Shown piece by piece: positions 37,115-43,810 of a DNA stretch of 64,000 nt; positions within the stretch are counted from its first letter, which is position 1, and the number at the start of each line of letters is the position of its first letter. Below the pieces are notes generated by a model, which was given only the letters and a program-made list of their open reading frames with translations, searched no databases and was not told the DNA's origin. Source of the DNA: Brumimicrobium sp. (lineage in GTDB: Bacteria; Bacteroidota; Bacteroidia; Flavobacteriales_D; Crocinitomicaceae); assembly GCA_023957385.1 (NCBI GenBank), contig JAMLGZ010000001.1, positions 1,412,923-1,476,922 of the forward strand, read 5' to 3'. The translations under genes were made by a program, and so were the position numbers.

Positions 37115-37217
37115 GCAGGATTATTTCATGAACCTTTCTCGCTCCGAATTCCGAATACAAGCCCATTTCTTCGTTCCTCAGAAATTGGGCTTTTTTTGTA
37201 TCTAATTTGCTTGAAAG
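37115..37217 (+). repeat. tandem repeat, copy 2
   Basis: 103 bp, near-identical to 37009-37110; its stem (CCCATTTCT...AGAAATTGGG) is followed by a run of seven T. Confidence 0.9.
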
Positions 37218-37246
37218 CGGGGCTTTCAGACAAATTGGGTATGAAA

Positions 37247-37277
37247 AAGCCCATTGAATTAAAAATTCAATGGGCTT
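37247..37277. terminator. strong hairpin next to left attachment site
   Basis: Perfect 14-bp stem (AAGCCCATTGAATT with AATTCAATGGGCTT) and a 3-base loop, 10 bp left of the attachment repeat. On the minus strand it is followed by TTTTCAT, so it may stop transcription leaving the island; no long T-run. Confidence 0.5.
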
Positions 37278-37286
37278 GCATTCTTC

Positions 37287-37308
37287 GTGACCTCGGCAGG
37301 ATTCAAAC
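37287..37308. other. left attachment site (attL), duplicated tRNA-Arg 3' end
   Basis: These 22 bp (GTGACCTCGGCAGGATTCAA plus AC) are identical to 51868-51889, the T-arm and acceptor end of tRNA-Arg. After this point the tRNA sequence breaks off, so this is the displaced att half. Confidence 0.85.
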
Positions 37309-37352
37309 TTTCTCACACAAATTCCTATCATTCAGTTTATTACGGTTTGAGT

Positions 37353-37373
37353 GGTAACACAAGTAACACAAAT
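37353..37373. promoter_or_regulatory. arm-type integrase site candidate, left end
   Basis: GGTAACACAAGTAACACAAA contains two direct GTAACACA units, matching the repeated GTAACACA units beside the integrase gene at the right end. Confidence 0.45.
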
Positions 37374-37377
37374 CGGG

Positions 37378-38340
37378 TTAATCTTTAGTTAATTTATATA
37401 TAGAATCAGGCAATTTTGGAAAGACTTTATTCGACGTTTTCAAATCTTCTTTAAAAATTTGAACTAACTGTTTCATTAGTTGTATATCCTGAACGTCTTT
37501 CATGTTAGCTTCATTCAATTTTTCTATAATTTTTTCATACGTTTCATCTATGTAAACACTCACCCCTTCAACAGTATGATACCACCGGTACATAATTTTA
37601 AAAATGTGAAGCCCTATTTTTGTGGATTTATTGATTTTCTTATTATTTATTAAAGATTCTTGAACTAGTGAATAACCAATATCAATTGTAGATTTAGCAA
37701 TGTTTAGTAGTTCTTTTGATGAATCTTTAATAGGATTAAAAACAGAGATTATGTTAAGTATATTTTCTGAAACATCCGATTTGATTATATCTTCACGAGA
37801 AAGACCATCTATTATATCTAAAATAGTATTGTAGCTGTTAATCGTCCTAAAGTCGCTCAACAAACTAATATCTTCTAATCTTTCAGTAACCGATAGATTA
37901 GTATTATTCGCTATTTTTTGTATATCATTTACCCTTCTTTCTTCAATCAATTCTATTATGATGTCATCTTTCATTTCCTGAAGATTATCTTCTCTATTTA
38001 ATAAATCTTCTTTCTGTTTTTCTATTTCTAATTTTAAAGATTGCATTTCGTTTTTTACTTCATTGTAAAAAGATTGGTTTTTCTCCTCTTGCTGATTACT
38101 TTGATACAATGGGAAAATAATTCCCATAACTATACCTAGAATCCCAAAAAGGGTTGTGAAAATTGCCCATGATCCGGAATAAAAAGAATCTGTAGCTTGA
38201 AGAACTTTATCATTAGCAATAAATTTTACTAAAAACTTTCTTTGTTCTACGATCCCGCCTAATTGAAAGGATACAAATAGAAGAAATAATATACATACAA
38301 TCAAAAGCCAAAATCTCCAAGAACAAAAAGGTATCTTCAT
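37378..38340 (-). CDS. island membrane protein with coiled coil
   Basis: 320 aa, no recognised family. Two membrane segments (FWLLIVCILFLLFVSFQ, residues ~9-25, and a helix at ~54-78 around TTLFGILGIVMGIIFPLY) flank a short extracytoplasmic loop. A long charged coiled coil follows (~82-140, rich in E/K: LKLEIEKQKEDLLNRE), then a helical cytosolic domain to the end. Its start overlaps the stop of the XRE regulator by 4 bp, so the two form one operon transcribed toward attL. Position and build suggest an island-encoded membrane effector (for example exclusion or abortive infection), but nothing proves it. Confidence 0.7.
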   Translation of the reverse strand: MKIPFCSWRFWLLIVCILFLLFVSFQLGGIVEQRKFLVKFIANDKVLQATDSFYSGSWAIFTTLFGILGIVMGIIFPLYQSNQQEEKNQSFYNEVKNEMQSLKLEIEKQKEDLLNREDNLQEMKDDIIIELIEERRVNDIQKIANNTNLSVTERLEDISLLSDFRTINSYNTILDIIDGLSREDIIKSDVSENILNIISVFNPIKDSSKELLNIAKSTIDIGYSLVQESLINNKKINKSTKIGLHIFKIMYRWYHTVEGVSVYIDETYEKIIEKLNEANMKDVQDIQLMKQLVQIFKEDLKTSNKVFPKLPDSIYKLTKD

Positions 38341-38645
38341 TTCTCCCCAGTTACCATTTTCAACAAATAATCTCTTTTATCCGGACTAACTTCAAATGTC
38401 ACCGAAATACGTTCAGAGCTATCAATACTATCTTTATCTACATATACTTTTGGATAAGTAAATAAATCAATTACATTAACTCGCAAACATTCTGCGATTT
38501 TAGAAAGTTCATCGACTTTTAGTTTCCTACTTCCATTCTCAATTTTACTTATTGTCGAGATATCTACACCTAATACATCAGCTATAAGCTCCTGATTAAC
38601 ATTCCTTAGCTTACGTATTTCAATTATATTTTTAACTACATCCAT
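38337..38645 (-). CDS. XRE-family repressor
   Basis: 102 aa. Residues ~5-62 are a Cro/CI-type helix-turn-helix (IRKLRNVNQELIADVLGVD then STISKIENGSRKL). The short C-terminal tail (~63-102) is not recognised. It is divergent from the excisionase-like gene across a 138-bp region with a clear promoter, the typical place of a lysogeny-type switch. It also heads the operon for the membrane coiled-coil protein, so it may control its own island and that effector. Confidence 0.85.
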   Translation of the reverse strand: MDVVKNIIEIRKLRNVNQELIADVLGVDISTISKIENGSRKLKVDELSKIAECLRVNVIDLFTYPKVYVDKDSIDSSERISVTFEVSPDKRDYLLKMVTGEK

Positions 38646-38665
38646 ATTCTCAAATTTAAATCATT

Positions 38666-38753
38666 GATTATTAATTATATGTGCGTTTTTATCTAAATTA
38701 TATGCGAAAAAAGAAATATTAATTTGCGATAATCGAAAAATTGTTTACATTTG
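38666..38753. promoter_or_regulatory. divergent promoter/operator region of the island switch
   Basis: A clear rightward promoter is TTTG (38723-38726), a 19-bp spacer and TACATTTG (38746-38753), 30 bp before the ATG at 38784. Within the region the motif AATTATATGTGCG / AATTATATGCG occurs twice in direct orientation, and TTTGCG once overlapping the -33 box; these could be repressor sites. No footprint is implied. Confidence 0.6.
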
Positions 38754-38783
38754 TCCATACGTAACCAATTAAAATTTTACGCA

Positions 38784-38981
38784 ATGGGAAAAAAAGGCAA
38801 ACAAGAAGAGAAAGAATACCTAAGCACCAAGGAGGCGCGTGCCTTATTTGGTATCTCACGGCAAACATTAGACCGAAGAGCAAAAGATGGGATAATAAAC
38901 AAGTATAAGTTTAGTGAAGGTGGTAAGAGTGTTTTTTGGAAAAAGTCAGAGTTAAGAGAGTTATTTATTAGAACATTATAA
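38784..38981 (+). CDS. excisionase/MerR-like DNA-binding protein
   Basis: 65 aa from ATG 38784; the frame extends upstream to a TTG at 38751, but that overlaps the -7 promoter element. The core YLSTKEARALFGISRQTLDRRAKDG is a winged HTH of the excisionase type, followed by the wing (GGKSVFWKKSEL). Such proteins bend DNA for excision and often activate island genes. First gene of the rightward operon, 138 bp from the divergent repressor. Confidence 0.8.
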   Translation: MGKKGKQEEKEYLSTKEARALFGISRQTLDRRAKDGIINKYKFSEGGKSVFWKKSELRELFIRTL

Positions 38982-38990
38982 AACTAGATT

Positions 38991-39299
38991 ATGAAGAACG
39001 AAACAAAAGAATTTATTCTAGCGTGCTGTGAAGCTATCGCAAAAGAATTTGAGAAATATCAAGCAAAAAAAACGAGAAATTTCAAGGAAGGTGACATCGT
39101 TTTTTCAACAGCCTATGGAAAAGGGAAGGTGAAAGATATCACAAAAGGAACCTACCCTATTTGGGTTGTATTCGATGATAGTGATGAAGTATTTACTTAT
39201 ACCCAAGATGGAAAAAACTTTTCTTATGAAAAATTTCCTATACTCTTCCATTACGACACTTACAAGGAGGATATTAAAAAAGAATTTAATATAAACTAA
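38991..39299 (+). CDS. hypothetical island protein (tandem paralogue A)
   Basis: 102 aa. A short helical start (MKNETKEFILACCEAIAKEFEKY) leads to a beta-rich domain (GDIVFSTAYGKGKVKDI; PIWVVFDDSDEVFTYTQDGK) reminiscent of small KOW/SH3-like barrels. The next gene is a clear tandem duplicate. Function unknown. Confidence 0.7.
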   Translation: MKNETKEFILACCEAIAKEFEKYQAKKTRNFKEGDIVFSTAYGKGKVKDITKGTYPIWVVFDDSDEVFTYTQDGKNFSYEKFPILFHYDTYKEDIKKEFNIN

Positions 39300-39304
39300 G
39301 GATT

Positions 39305-39616
39305 ATGAAGAACGAAACAAAAGAATTTTTTACAGCGTACTGTGAACTAATCGCAAAAGAATATAAGAAATATCTAGCAAAAAAAGAACCTAGAAAATTC
39401 AAGAAAGGTGATATCGTTTTTTCAACAGTTCACGGGAAAGGGAAGGTGGAAAGAATTACATCATATAATCACCCTATTTGGGTTGTATTCGATGATAAAG
39501 ATAGAGCACGTTCTTATACCCAAGATGGAAAATATTGTTCTAATATGAAATACCCATCACTCTTCCATTACGACACATACAAGGAGGATATTAAGCGAGT
39601 TTATGATATAAAATAG
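39305..39616 (+). CDS. hypothetical island protein (tandem paralogue B)
   Basis: 103 aa, closely related along its full length to the preceding gene (same MKNETKEF start, GDIVFST..GKGKV, PIWVVFDD, YTQDGK, LFHYDTYKEDIK), starting 5 bp after its stop. A local tandem gene duplication with diverged middle residues. Function unknown. Confidence 0.7.
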   Translation: MKNETKEFFTAYCELIAKEYKKYLAKKEPRKFKKGDIVFSTVHGKGKVERITSYNHPIWVVFDDKDRARSYTQDGKYCSNMKYPSLFHYDTYKEDIKRVYDIK

Positions 39617-39621
39617 CACCC

Positions 39622-39894
39622 ATGTACAAATACAAAATCCACTATTACCTGCAACAGCTCTCGCATGAGGATTATCAAATCTCGTGGAAGTTCTTTCCGG
39701 AAGCTTTGAAGATATCTCCTGGTACATGGAAGAGTTGGATCTATATAAAAGAAGGGGATGGGAGAAACATCCCTTCTGATAAGTTACCTGTCATTGCCTC
39801 TTTCTTTCAGATATCAGTAGAGGAACTCTTTTCTAAGAAAAAGAAGTGTTTGCAGACGGATTTTAATTTCTTTAAAAAGAAGAAACATGTTTAA
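39622..39894 (+). CDS. small HTH-like regulator
   Basis: 90 aa. The pattern FFPEALKISPGTWKSWIYIKEGD...IPSDKLPVIASFFQISVEELF resembles the recognition and scaffold helices of Cro/XRE-type proteins, with a Lys-rich tail (SKKKKCLQ; FFKKKKHV). It starts 5 bp after the previous gene and overlaps the next by 8 bp, so it is part of the early rightward operon. A regulator by fold only. Confidence 0.6.
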   Translation: MYKYKIHYYLQQLSHEDYQISWKFFPEALKISPGTWKSWIYIKEGDGRNIPSDKLPVIASFFQISVEELFSKKKKCLQTDFNFFKKKKHV

Positions 39895-40057
39895 AATGCC
39901 AACGAATTACAAGCAAATCAAGATGCCATTTGGAAAATACAAAGGGCGTTTTGTGTGGGAAATTGCTGATACAAGCTATTTCCGCTGGCTGTATCGAAAA
40001 GCGAAGCTTACAGGAGAATTACTGGAAGCGGTAAAGTTTAAAATTGGGGTGGTATGA
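39887..40057 (+). CDS. DUF3820-type small protein
   Basis: 56 aa (MFKMPTNYKQIKMPFGKY...). The MPFGKYKGR.VWEI.DTSYFRWL pattern matches the short DUF3820 family found in many phages and islands, sometimes fused to exonucleases. It overlaps the HTH gene by 8 bp and the next small gene by 4 bp. No activity is established. Confidence 0.65.
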   Translation: MFKMPTNYKQIKMPFGKYKGRFVWEIADTSYFRWLYRKAKLTGELLEAVKFKIGVV

Positions 40058-40233
40058 GAAAAAGCAATAAAAACAGATATTACTGCCACCAACGACAGAC
40101 CTCTGGGCGGGTGAACAGTAGAAAAAGAATCTTATTTGTGCATTGGGAAAATACACATAAGGTCGATAAAGACAAATATGCACAACGATTAAAGGAGGTG
40201 TATAAGTATAACATTCAATTAACGATAGTATGA
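40054..40233 (+). CDS. hypothetical basic small protein
   Basis: 59 aa, strongly basic (MRKSNKNRYYCHQRQTSGRV, then NSRKRI and KDKYAQRLKEVYKYN), unrecognised. It overlaps both neighbours by 4 bp (ATGA), a compact arrangement that supports real translation. Confidence 0.5.
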   Translation: MRKSNKNRYYCHQRQTSGRVNSRKRILFVHWENTHKVDKDKYAQRLKEVYKYNIQLTIV

Positions 40234-40946
40234 AATTAGACATAAATAACTACCCTGGATCAAAAAGAGCTAGCGGACTTTATCAATTTATAATTAATCA
40301 TATTCCAGAGAGAAAATTCATTATTGAACTCTTTGCAGGTGGCGGAGTCATTACTGAAAAGCTGGTTAAAAATGACTGTACTGCAGAACGTTTTTACTGC
40401 TATGAAAAATCGGTTCAAGTATTTAACCAGCTTCGGGAGAAATTTGAGTATAATTACAATGTATCATTAAATAATGTAGATGCAATTCAGCATTATTTTA
40501 AAGTTCTTAACGAATATCCAAAAGATTATTCTAATTCGTTTTTCTACATTGATCATCCTTATTTAATGACAACACGACGAAGATCTAACGTAGATATTTA
40601 TGAATGCGAATTTTCTGCCAAGGAACACGTAGCCCTTTTTGACTTAATTAAAAAACTAAACGATGTTGGTGCTAAGATTATGGTTTCTCACTATCCAAAT
40701 GACTTCTATGATGAACACCTGGTAACGAAGATGAATTTTAACACAGCAGAAACGCAATCCATGACAAGAGGAGGAGTTGCAACTGAAAAAATCTATTTCA
40801 ATTATGACATTTCAAAATTAAAATTAGCCACAACTGCATTCGTTGGCCATGGTAGACAAGAAAGGCAACGAATTAAAAGAAAAAAAGTACGCTGGAGGAA
40901 AGCATTAGAAAAAAATGCCATTGCACGAAAGACAGGCTATTATTAA
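40230..40946 (+). CDS. D12-class DNA adenine methylase, orphan
   Basis: 238 aa. Motif I is FIIELFAGGGVITEKL (AdoMet binding). The catalytic motif IV reads IDHPYLMTTRR instead of the usual DPPY, followed by the family-typical YECEFSAKEHVALFDLI and MVSHY. The C-terminus is very basic (QERQRIKRKKVRWRKALEK). It should methylate N6 of adenine in DNA; no restriction gene is nearby, so it is an orphan enzyme, useful for evading host restriction or for regulation. The Pro-to-His change is visible and may or may not alter activity. Confidence 0.8.
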   Translation: MKLDINNYPGSKRASGLYQFIINHIPERKFIIELFAGGGVITEKLVKNDCTAERFYCYEKSVQVFNQLREKFEYNYNVSLNNVDAIQHYFKVLNEYPKDYSNSFFYIDHPYLMTTRRRSNVDIYECEFSAKEHVALFDLIKKLNDVGAKIMVSHYPNDFYDEHLVTKMNFNTAETQSMTRGGVATEKIYFNYDISKLKLATTAFVGHGRQERQRIKRKKVRWRKALEKNAIARKTGYY

Positions 40947-40961
40947 CGAAATCAATAAAAT

Positions 40962-41219
40962 ATGACAGTCTCCCACTCCTTCAAAGAAGTAAACGATCAG
41001 ATTAAACTGGAGTATCTTATAAAGTACGAAACTCGGTTTAATACCCGGTTAACACCTAGCGATCAAACTTGCAAAGAATATTGGGATATAAAGTTGAAAG
41101 GCTTTATTACCCTGGAAGAAATTATTAACAAAATAGATAAAAAACAATATGATAACACTCATTTGCACCTTTCAACCCGGGAAAGCTCCCGAGTATCAGT
41201 ACATCAAAAAAAGTGCTGA
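40962..41219 (+). CDS. hypothetical island protein
   Basis: 85 aa from ATG 40962, unrecognised, helical and charged (FKEVNDQIKLEYLIKYETRF; GFITLEEIINKIDKKQYD). Its last ~24 codons overlap the next frame, where its own sequence becomes less protein-like (STRESSRVSVHQKKC). It may be real with a long overlap, or the two frames were once one gene split by a frameshift. Confidence 0.45.
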   Translation: MTVSHSFKEVNDQIKLEYLIKYETRFNTRLTPSDQTCKEYWDIKLKGFITLEEIINKIDKKQYDNTHLHLSTRESSRVSVHQKKC

Positions 41220-41382
41220 TAGTAAAGTCCTTACTCATGTAAGCATTGACAGAATAACCTTTAACCATGAGAAGAAACTCCTGGATGAAGATTTTACTAC
41301 CACAAAAACGCAATTCTCCAAACAATACGAAGAAAGCGATAAAATTCGCTTTGAGTATAGATATGAAGATATGGCTTATTGA
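41149..41382 (+). CDS. hypothetical island protein
   Basis: 77 aa from ATG 41149, beginning beta-like (MITLICTFQPGKAPEYQYIKK) and ending in a charged segment (FEYRYEDMAY). No family recognised. It overlaps the preceding frame by 71 bp. Confidence 0.5.
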   Translation: MITLICTFQPGKAPEYQYIKKSADSKVLTHVSIDRITFNHEKKLLDEDFTTTKTQFSKQYEESDKIRFEYRYEDMAY

Positions 41383-41425
41383 TTAGTAACTTATAAAAAA
41401 AAATTAACCACAAATTATTTTAATT

Positions 41426-41944
41426 ATGACACACACAAAATTTTTACAATTCAATGGCAGAACCATTTGGTTTACCAACAAAGATGGCGAAAACTGGATT
41501 GCCATAAAACCCATTTGCGAGGCATTGGGAGTTAATTATGTAGGTCAATATAAGAAATTGACAGAAGACAAATTTTACACCGACGCGTTGTATAAAACTA
41601 CAATGCGTGACAGCAAAAACAGGAAGCAAGAAATGGTTTGTATCTCTGAAAAATCCGTTTATGGATGGATAGCTTCTATCAATTCTCCTAATGAAGAATT
41701 TTGGCAATACAAACGTACCTGTTACGATATTCTATACCAACACTTCAAAGGCGTAATAACAGGACGGCGTGAACTTTTGGAAGAAAAGATAACCATTCGA
41801 GATGAAATGCAACTCTTAAAAGAAGAATTACAGGATAATGAGAAGTATCAACGTCTTGTTTCCTTAGAAAAGGAGGATAAAGAAGCCAATAAGAGATTGA
41901 AAAACTTGGATAAGGAATTAATCCAACAACCAAAATTATTTTAA
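41426..41944 (+). CDS. P22 antirepressor N-terminal domain protein (paralogue A)
   Basis: 172 aa. Residues 1-~115 match the P22_AR_N phage antirepressor domain (LQFNGRTIWFTNKDGENWIA; IKPICEALGVNYVGQYKKL; CISEKSVYGWIASIN). A coiled coil (~115-165) ends in QQPKLF. Antirepressors of this type bind and neutralise CI-like repressors; here it could free the island from its own XRE repressor or act on a resident prophage. A paralogue follows 2 bp later. Confidence 0.8.
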   Translation: MTHTKFLQFNGRTIWFTNKDGENWIAIKPICEALGVNYVGQYKKLTEDKFYTDALYKTTMRDSKNRKQEMVCISEKSVYGWIASINSPNEEFWQYKRTCYDILYQHFKGVITGRRELLEEKITIRDEMQLLKEELQDNEKYQRLVSLEKEDKEANKRLKNLDKELIQQPKLF

Positions 41945-41946
41945 TT

Positions 41947-42468
41947 ATGACACACACAAAGTTTTTACAATTCAACGGGAAAAACATCGTTTTCCTAAGT
42001 GTAAACGGCACGTATTGGGTAGCCATAAAACCAATTTGCGAAGCGTTAAATATCGATTATATTCGTCAATTTAAGAACCTAAAAGAACATCAAAAATTGT
42101 CTCAACTATTGTCTGAACAGACAATGGTTGCCACCGATAAAAAGATGCGAAAAATGATTTGTTTACCAGAAAAATACATCTACGGATGGATATTTTCTTT
42201 AAATTCCGATAGTGAAGAATTATGGGAATATAAACTAACCTGCTACGATATCCTCTACAACCATTTCCACGGTATTATCACCAACCGCAAGGAACTTCTC
42301 CTAAACAAAATGGATGTTGACACGAAAATCCATAACATAAAGGAAGAACTCAAAGAGTCCGAAGGAAAATATCTGGAGCTTCAGGAACTGGAAATACAAC
42401 GCAAGGCTATTAATAAGGATTTAAAGGCAATAGACGTGGAATTAATTGAACAACCAAAATTATTTTAA
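41947..42468 (+). CDS. P22 antirepressor N-terminal domain protein (paralogue B)
   Basis: 173 aa, same architecture as the previous gene (MTHTKFLQFNGKNIVFLSVN; IKPICEALNIDYIRQFKNL; CLPEKYIYGWIFSLNSD; C-terminal EQPKLF). The pair arose by tandem duplication: the 3' ends and start contexts (CAAAATTATTTTAA[TC]TATG) are shared, and this junction sequence recurs again at 42696-42728. Divergence suggests different repressor targets. Confidence 0.8.
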   Translation: MTHTKFLQFNGKNIVFLSVNGTYWVAIKPICEALNIDYIRQFKNLKEHQKLSQLLSEQTMVATDKKMRKMICLPEKYIYGWIFSLNSDSEELWEYKLTCYDILYNHFHGIITNRKELLLNKMDVDTKIHNIKEELKESEGKYLELQELEIQRKAINKDLKAIDVELIEQPKLF

Positions 42469-42470
42469 CT

Positions 42471-42695
42471 ATGAAAGAGAAAAAAAGTTTTTTTATGGTG
42501 TTTTTAGAAGGAGAAAGAACTCCAGCATATAAACATCCTAATTTAGCAAGTGCAGAATTGGAAGCACAAAGATTAGCGAAGATTCACATGAAGAAAGCGT
42601 ATGTACTTTGTTCGATTAAATCTTTTGAATTACAAATGTTTAAAACAGAAGATTGTCGCCCAGATAGTTATGACATAGACGGGCTTCCTTTTTAA
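42471..42695 (+). CDS. small hypothetical phage-type protein
   Basis: 74 aa. The pattern FFMVFLEGERTPAYKHPNLASAELEAQRLAKIHMKKAYVLCSI is one I associate with small phage and island proteins of unknown function. It starts 2 bp after the antirepressor paralogue. The tail (DSYDIDGLPF) is acidic. Confidence 0.6.
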   Translation: MKEKKSFFMVFLEGERTPAYKHPNLASAELEAQRLAKIHMKKAYVLCSIKSFELQMFKTEDCRPDSYDIDGLPF

Positions 42696-42725
42696 ATTAA
42701 TCCAACAACCCAAATTATTTTAATT

Positions 42726-43034
42726 ATGCCAAGACTATACGAATATGTAGGAATATACATCTTATTCCATAGTGCAGAACACCGACCTGTACACGTTCAC
42801 GCAAAGTACAATGATTGTGAAGTGAAAGTATCGTTCTATACCAAAGACGGTAAGATTGTAAGAACAACCTACACTAAAATTAAAGGAATGAAAGACTTTC
42901 CTCCTTCAAAATTAAAGCAACTCAAAAATTTAATAAATATGGAAAAATACAATATCTTAGCCACATGGAATGATTTCTTCATTCTGAATAAAAAGGTAAA
43001 AACAAGAGTAATAACCAAAAACGACTTGAAATGA
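42726..43034 (+). CDS. DUF4160 protein
   Basis: 102 aa. The GIYILFHSAEHRPVHVHAKYND start with its His-rich HVHA motif and the length fit DUF4160. It overlaps the next gene, a DUF2442 protein, by 4 bp; these two families are regularly found side by side and have been suggested to form toxin-antitoxin-like pairs, but no mechanism is established. The region before its start repeats the junction sequence of the antirepressor genes. Confidence 0.8.
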   Translation: MPRLYEYVGIYILFHSAEHRPVHVHAKYNDCEVKVSFYTKDGKIVRTTYTKIKGMKDFPPSKLKQLKNLINMEKYNILATWNDFFILNKKVKTRVITKNDLK

Positions 43035-43267
43035 AAATCGTAGAAGTAAAATACATCAAGGATTACATTTTGGAGTGCCATTTCGAAGATGGTAAGGTTG
43101 TTACTGCCAATTTCTCTGATTTTCTACATAACGCTAAAAACCCAATGACAACACAGTTCTTAGATAAAGAACGATTTGCCAAGGTACAGTTGTTTTATGG
43201 AGATTTAACTTGGGAAGATGGACAAATGGACATTTCTTGTAGATCCATTAGAAAAGGAGATTTCTAA
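43031..43267 (+). CDS. DUF2442 protein
   Basis: 78 aa. MKIVEVKYIKDYILECHFEDGKV, FLHNAKNPM and FYGDLTWEDGQMDIS fit DUF2442 (the usual motif is W.DG.DI). It is translationally coupled to the DUF4160 gene and may be its partner. DNA binding by DUF2442 is sometimes proposed; not shown here. Confidence 0.8.
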   Translation: MKIVEVKYIKDYILECHFEDGKVVTANFSDFLHNAKNPMTTQFLDKERFAKVQLFYGDLTWEDGQMDISCRSIRKGDF

Positions 43268-43302
43268 AATTTCTTAAACTTTTTATTCACTTTTTAATTT
43301 TT

Positions 43303-43456
43303 AATTGTATGTTTGTCGTGCAAGAACGATTGAACGAAAATTCAATCAATATTTTTTTACGATATGCCGCCCTCCCCTGTGGTGGCTCACCCGAAAGGAA
43401 GCCAGTCCGATTTTCAATCGTTCTTGCAACCCTTAGGAGGAGCGGCGCATACAATT
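43303..43456. ncRNA. candidate structured RNA / interlocked inverted repeats
   Basis: Four pairings are visible. A: 9 bp, AATTGTATG (43303-43311) with 43448-43456. B: 16 bp perfect, TGCAAGAACGATTGAA (43319-43334) with 43413-43428. C: 10 bp, GCCGCCCTCC (43366-43375) with GGAGGAGCGGC (43436-43446, one bulged A). D: a local hairpin TGGCT...AGCCA (43383-43404 region) capped by CC-GAAA-GG. B and C cross, so they form a pseudoknot or alternate. The frame running through it (from 43309) is not protein-like. Confidence 0.5.
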
Positions 43457-43464
43457 TTTTGACT

Positions 43465-43740
43465 ATGCAAGAAGAAAAATTAAATGCAGAACAGGTTGCG
43501 ATACGCGATCTACTGTACCATGTGTGGGAAATGATTCCTGCAAACCTAGACGAACGCGAAACCATGCGTGATCATCTCAAGGAAATCTATTTAAACTTTA
43601 TGCACGATGAAGGCAGCGACCTCCGAGAAGAAAAACCTGAGTTTATCAGCCTTTATTTTTACTTCGACCAGTTTTTAAAGCTGTGTAAGAATGTAGATGG
43701 CAAAGAGTTTCACCAATTCCTAAAAGAGAAAGGAATTTAG
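43465..43740 (+). CDS. hypothetical island protein downstream of structured region
   Basis: 91 aa from ATG 43465 (MQEEKLNAEQVAIRDLLYHV...). The frame is open back to 43309 but that part covers the inverted repeats and is low in protein character, so I choose the internal ATG. Helical and acidic (ETMRDHLKEIYLNF; FYFDQFLKLCKN). No family recognised. It lies directly before the primase gene. Confidence 0.6.
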   Translation: MQEEKLNAEQVAIRDLLYHVWEMIPANLDERETMRDHLKEIYLNFMHDEGSDLREEKPEFISLYFYFDQFLKLCKNVDGKEFHQFLKEKGI

Positions 43741-43761
43741 TTATTAATCAGCTTCCAATTT

Positions 43762-43785
43762 ACCCCGAGCAGATCTGCTCGGGGT
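43762..43785. promoter_or_regulatory. 24-bp perfect palindrome before primase gene
   Basis: ACCCCGAGCAGA followed by its exact reverse complement (centre AGATCT), 26 bp upstream of the primase ATG. It can act as a hairpin in RNA or a dimeric protein operator in DNA. No T-run follows, so a simple terminator is less likely. Confidence 0.6.
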
Positions 43786-43810
43786 TAAAAGGGGCATTAT
43801 CGTAAAAATT

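Larger units (their letters stand above)
36972..37286. other. non-coding repeat tract left of island
   Basis: No gene is seen between the dehydrogenase stop and the island. The tract contains two tandem ~102-bp repeats (annotated separately), each with a terminator-like hairpin (CCCATTTCT...AGAAATTGGG plus T-run), and a 14-bp perfect hairpin at 37247-37277. Confidence 0.6.

Noticed and set aside
43309..43464. N-terminal extension of the gene at 43465
   Set aside because: The extension translates the interlocked inverted repeats; the internal ATG gives a compact helical protein. Kept as a caveat in the structured-RNA finding.
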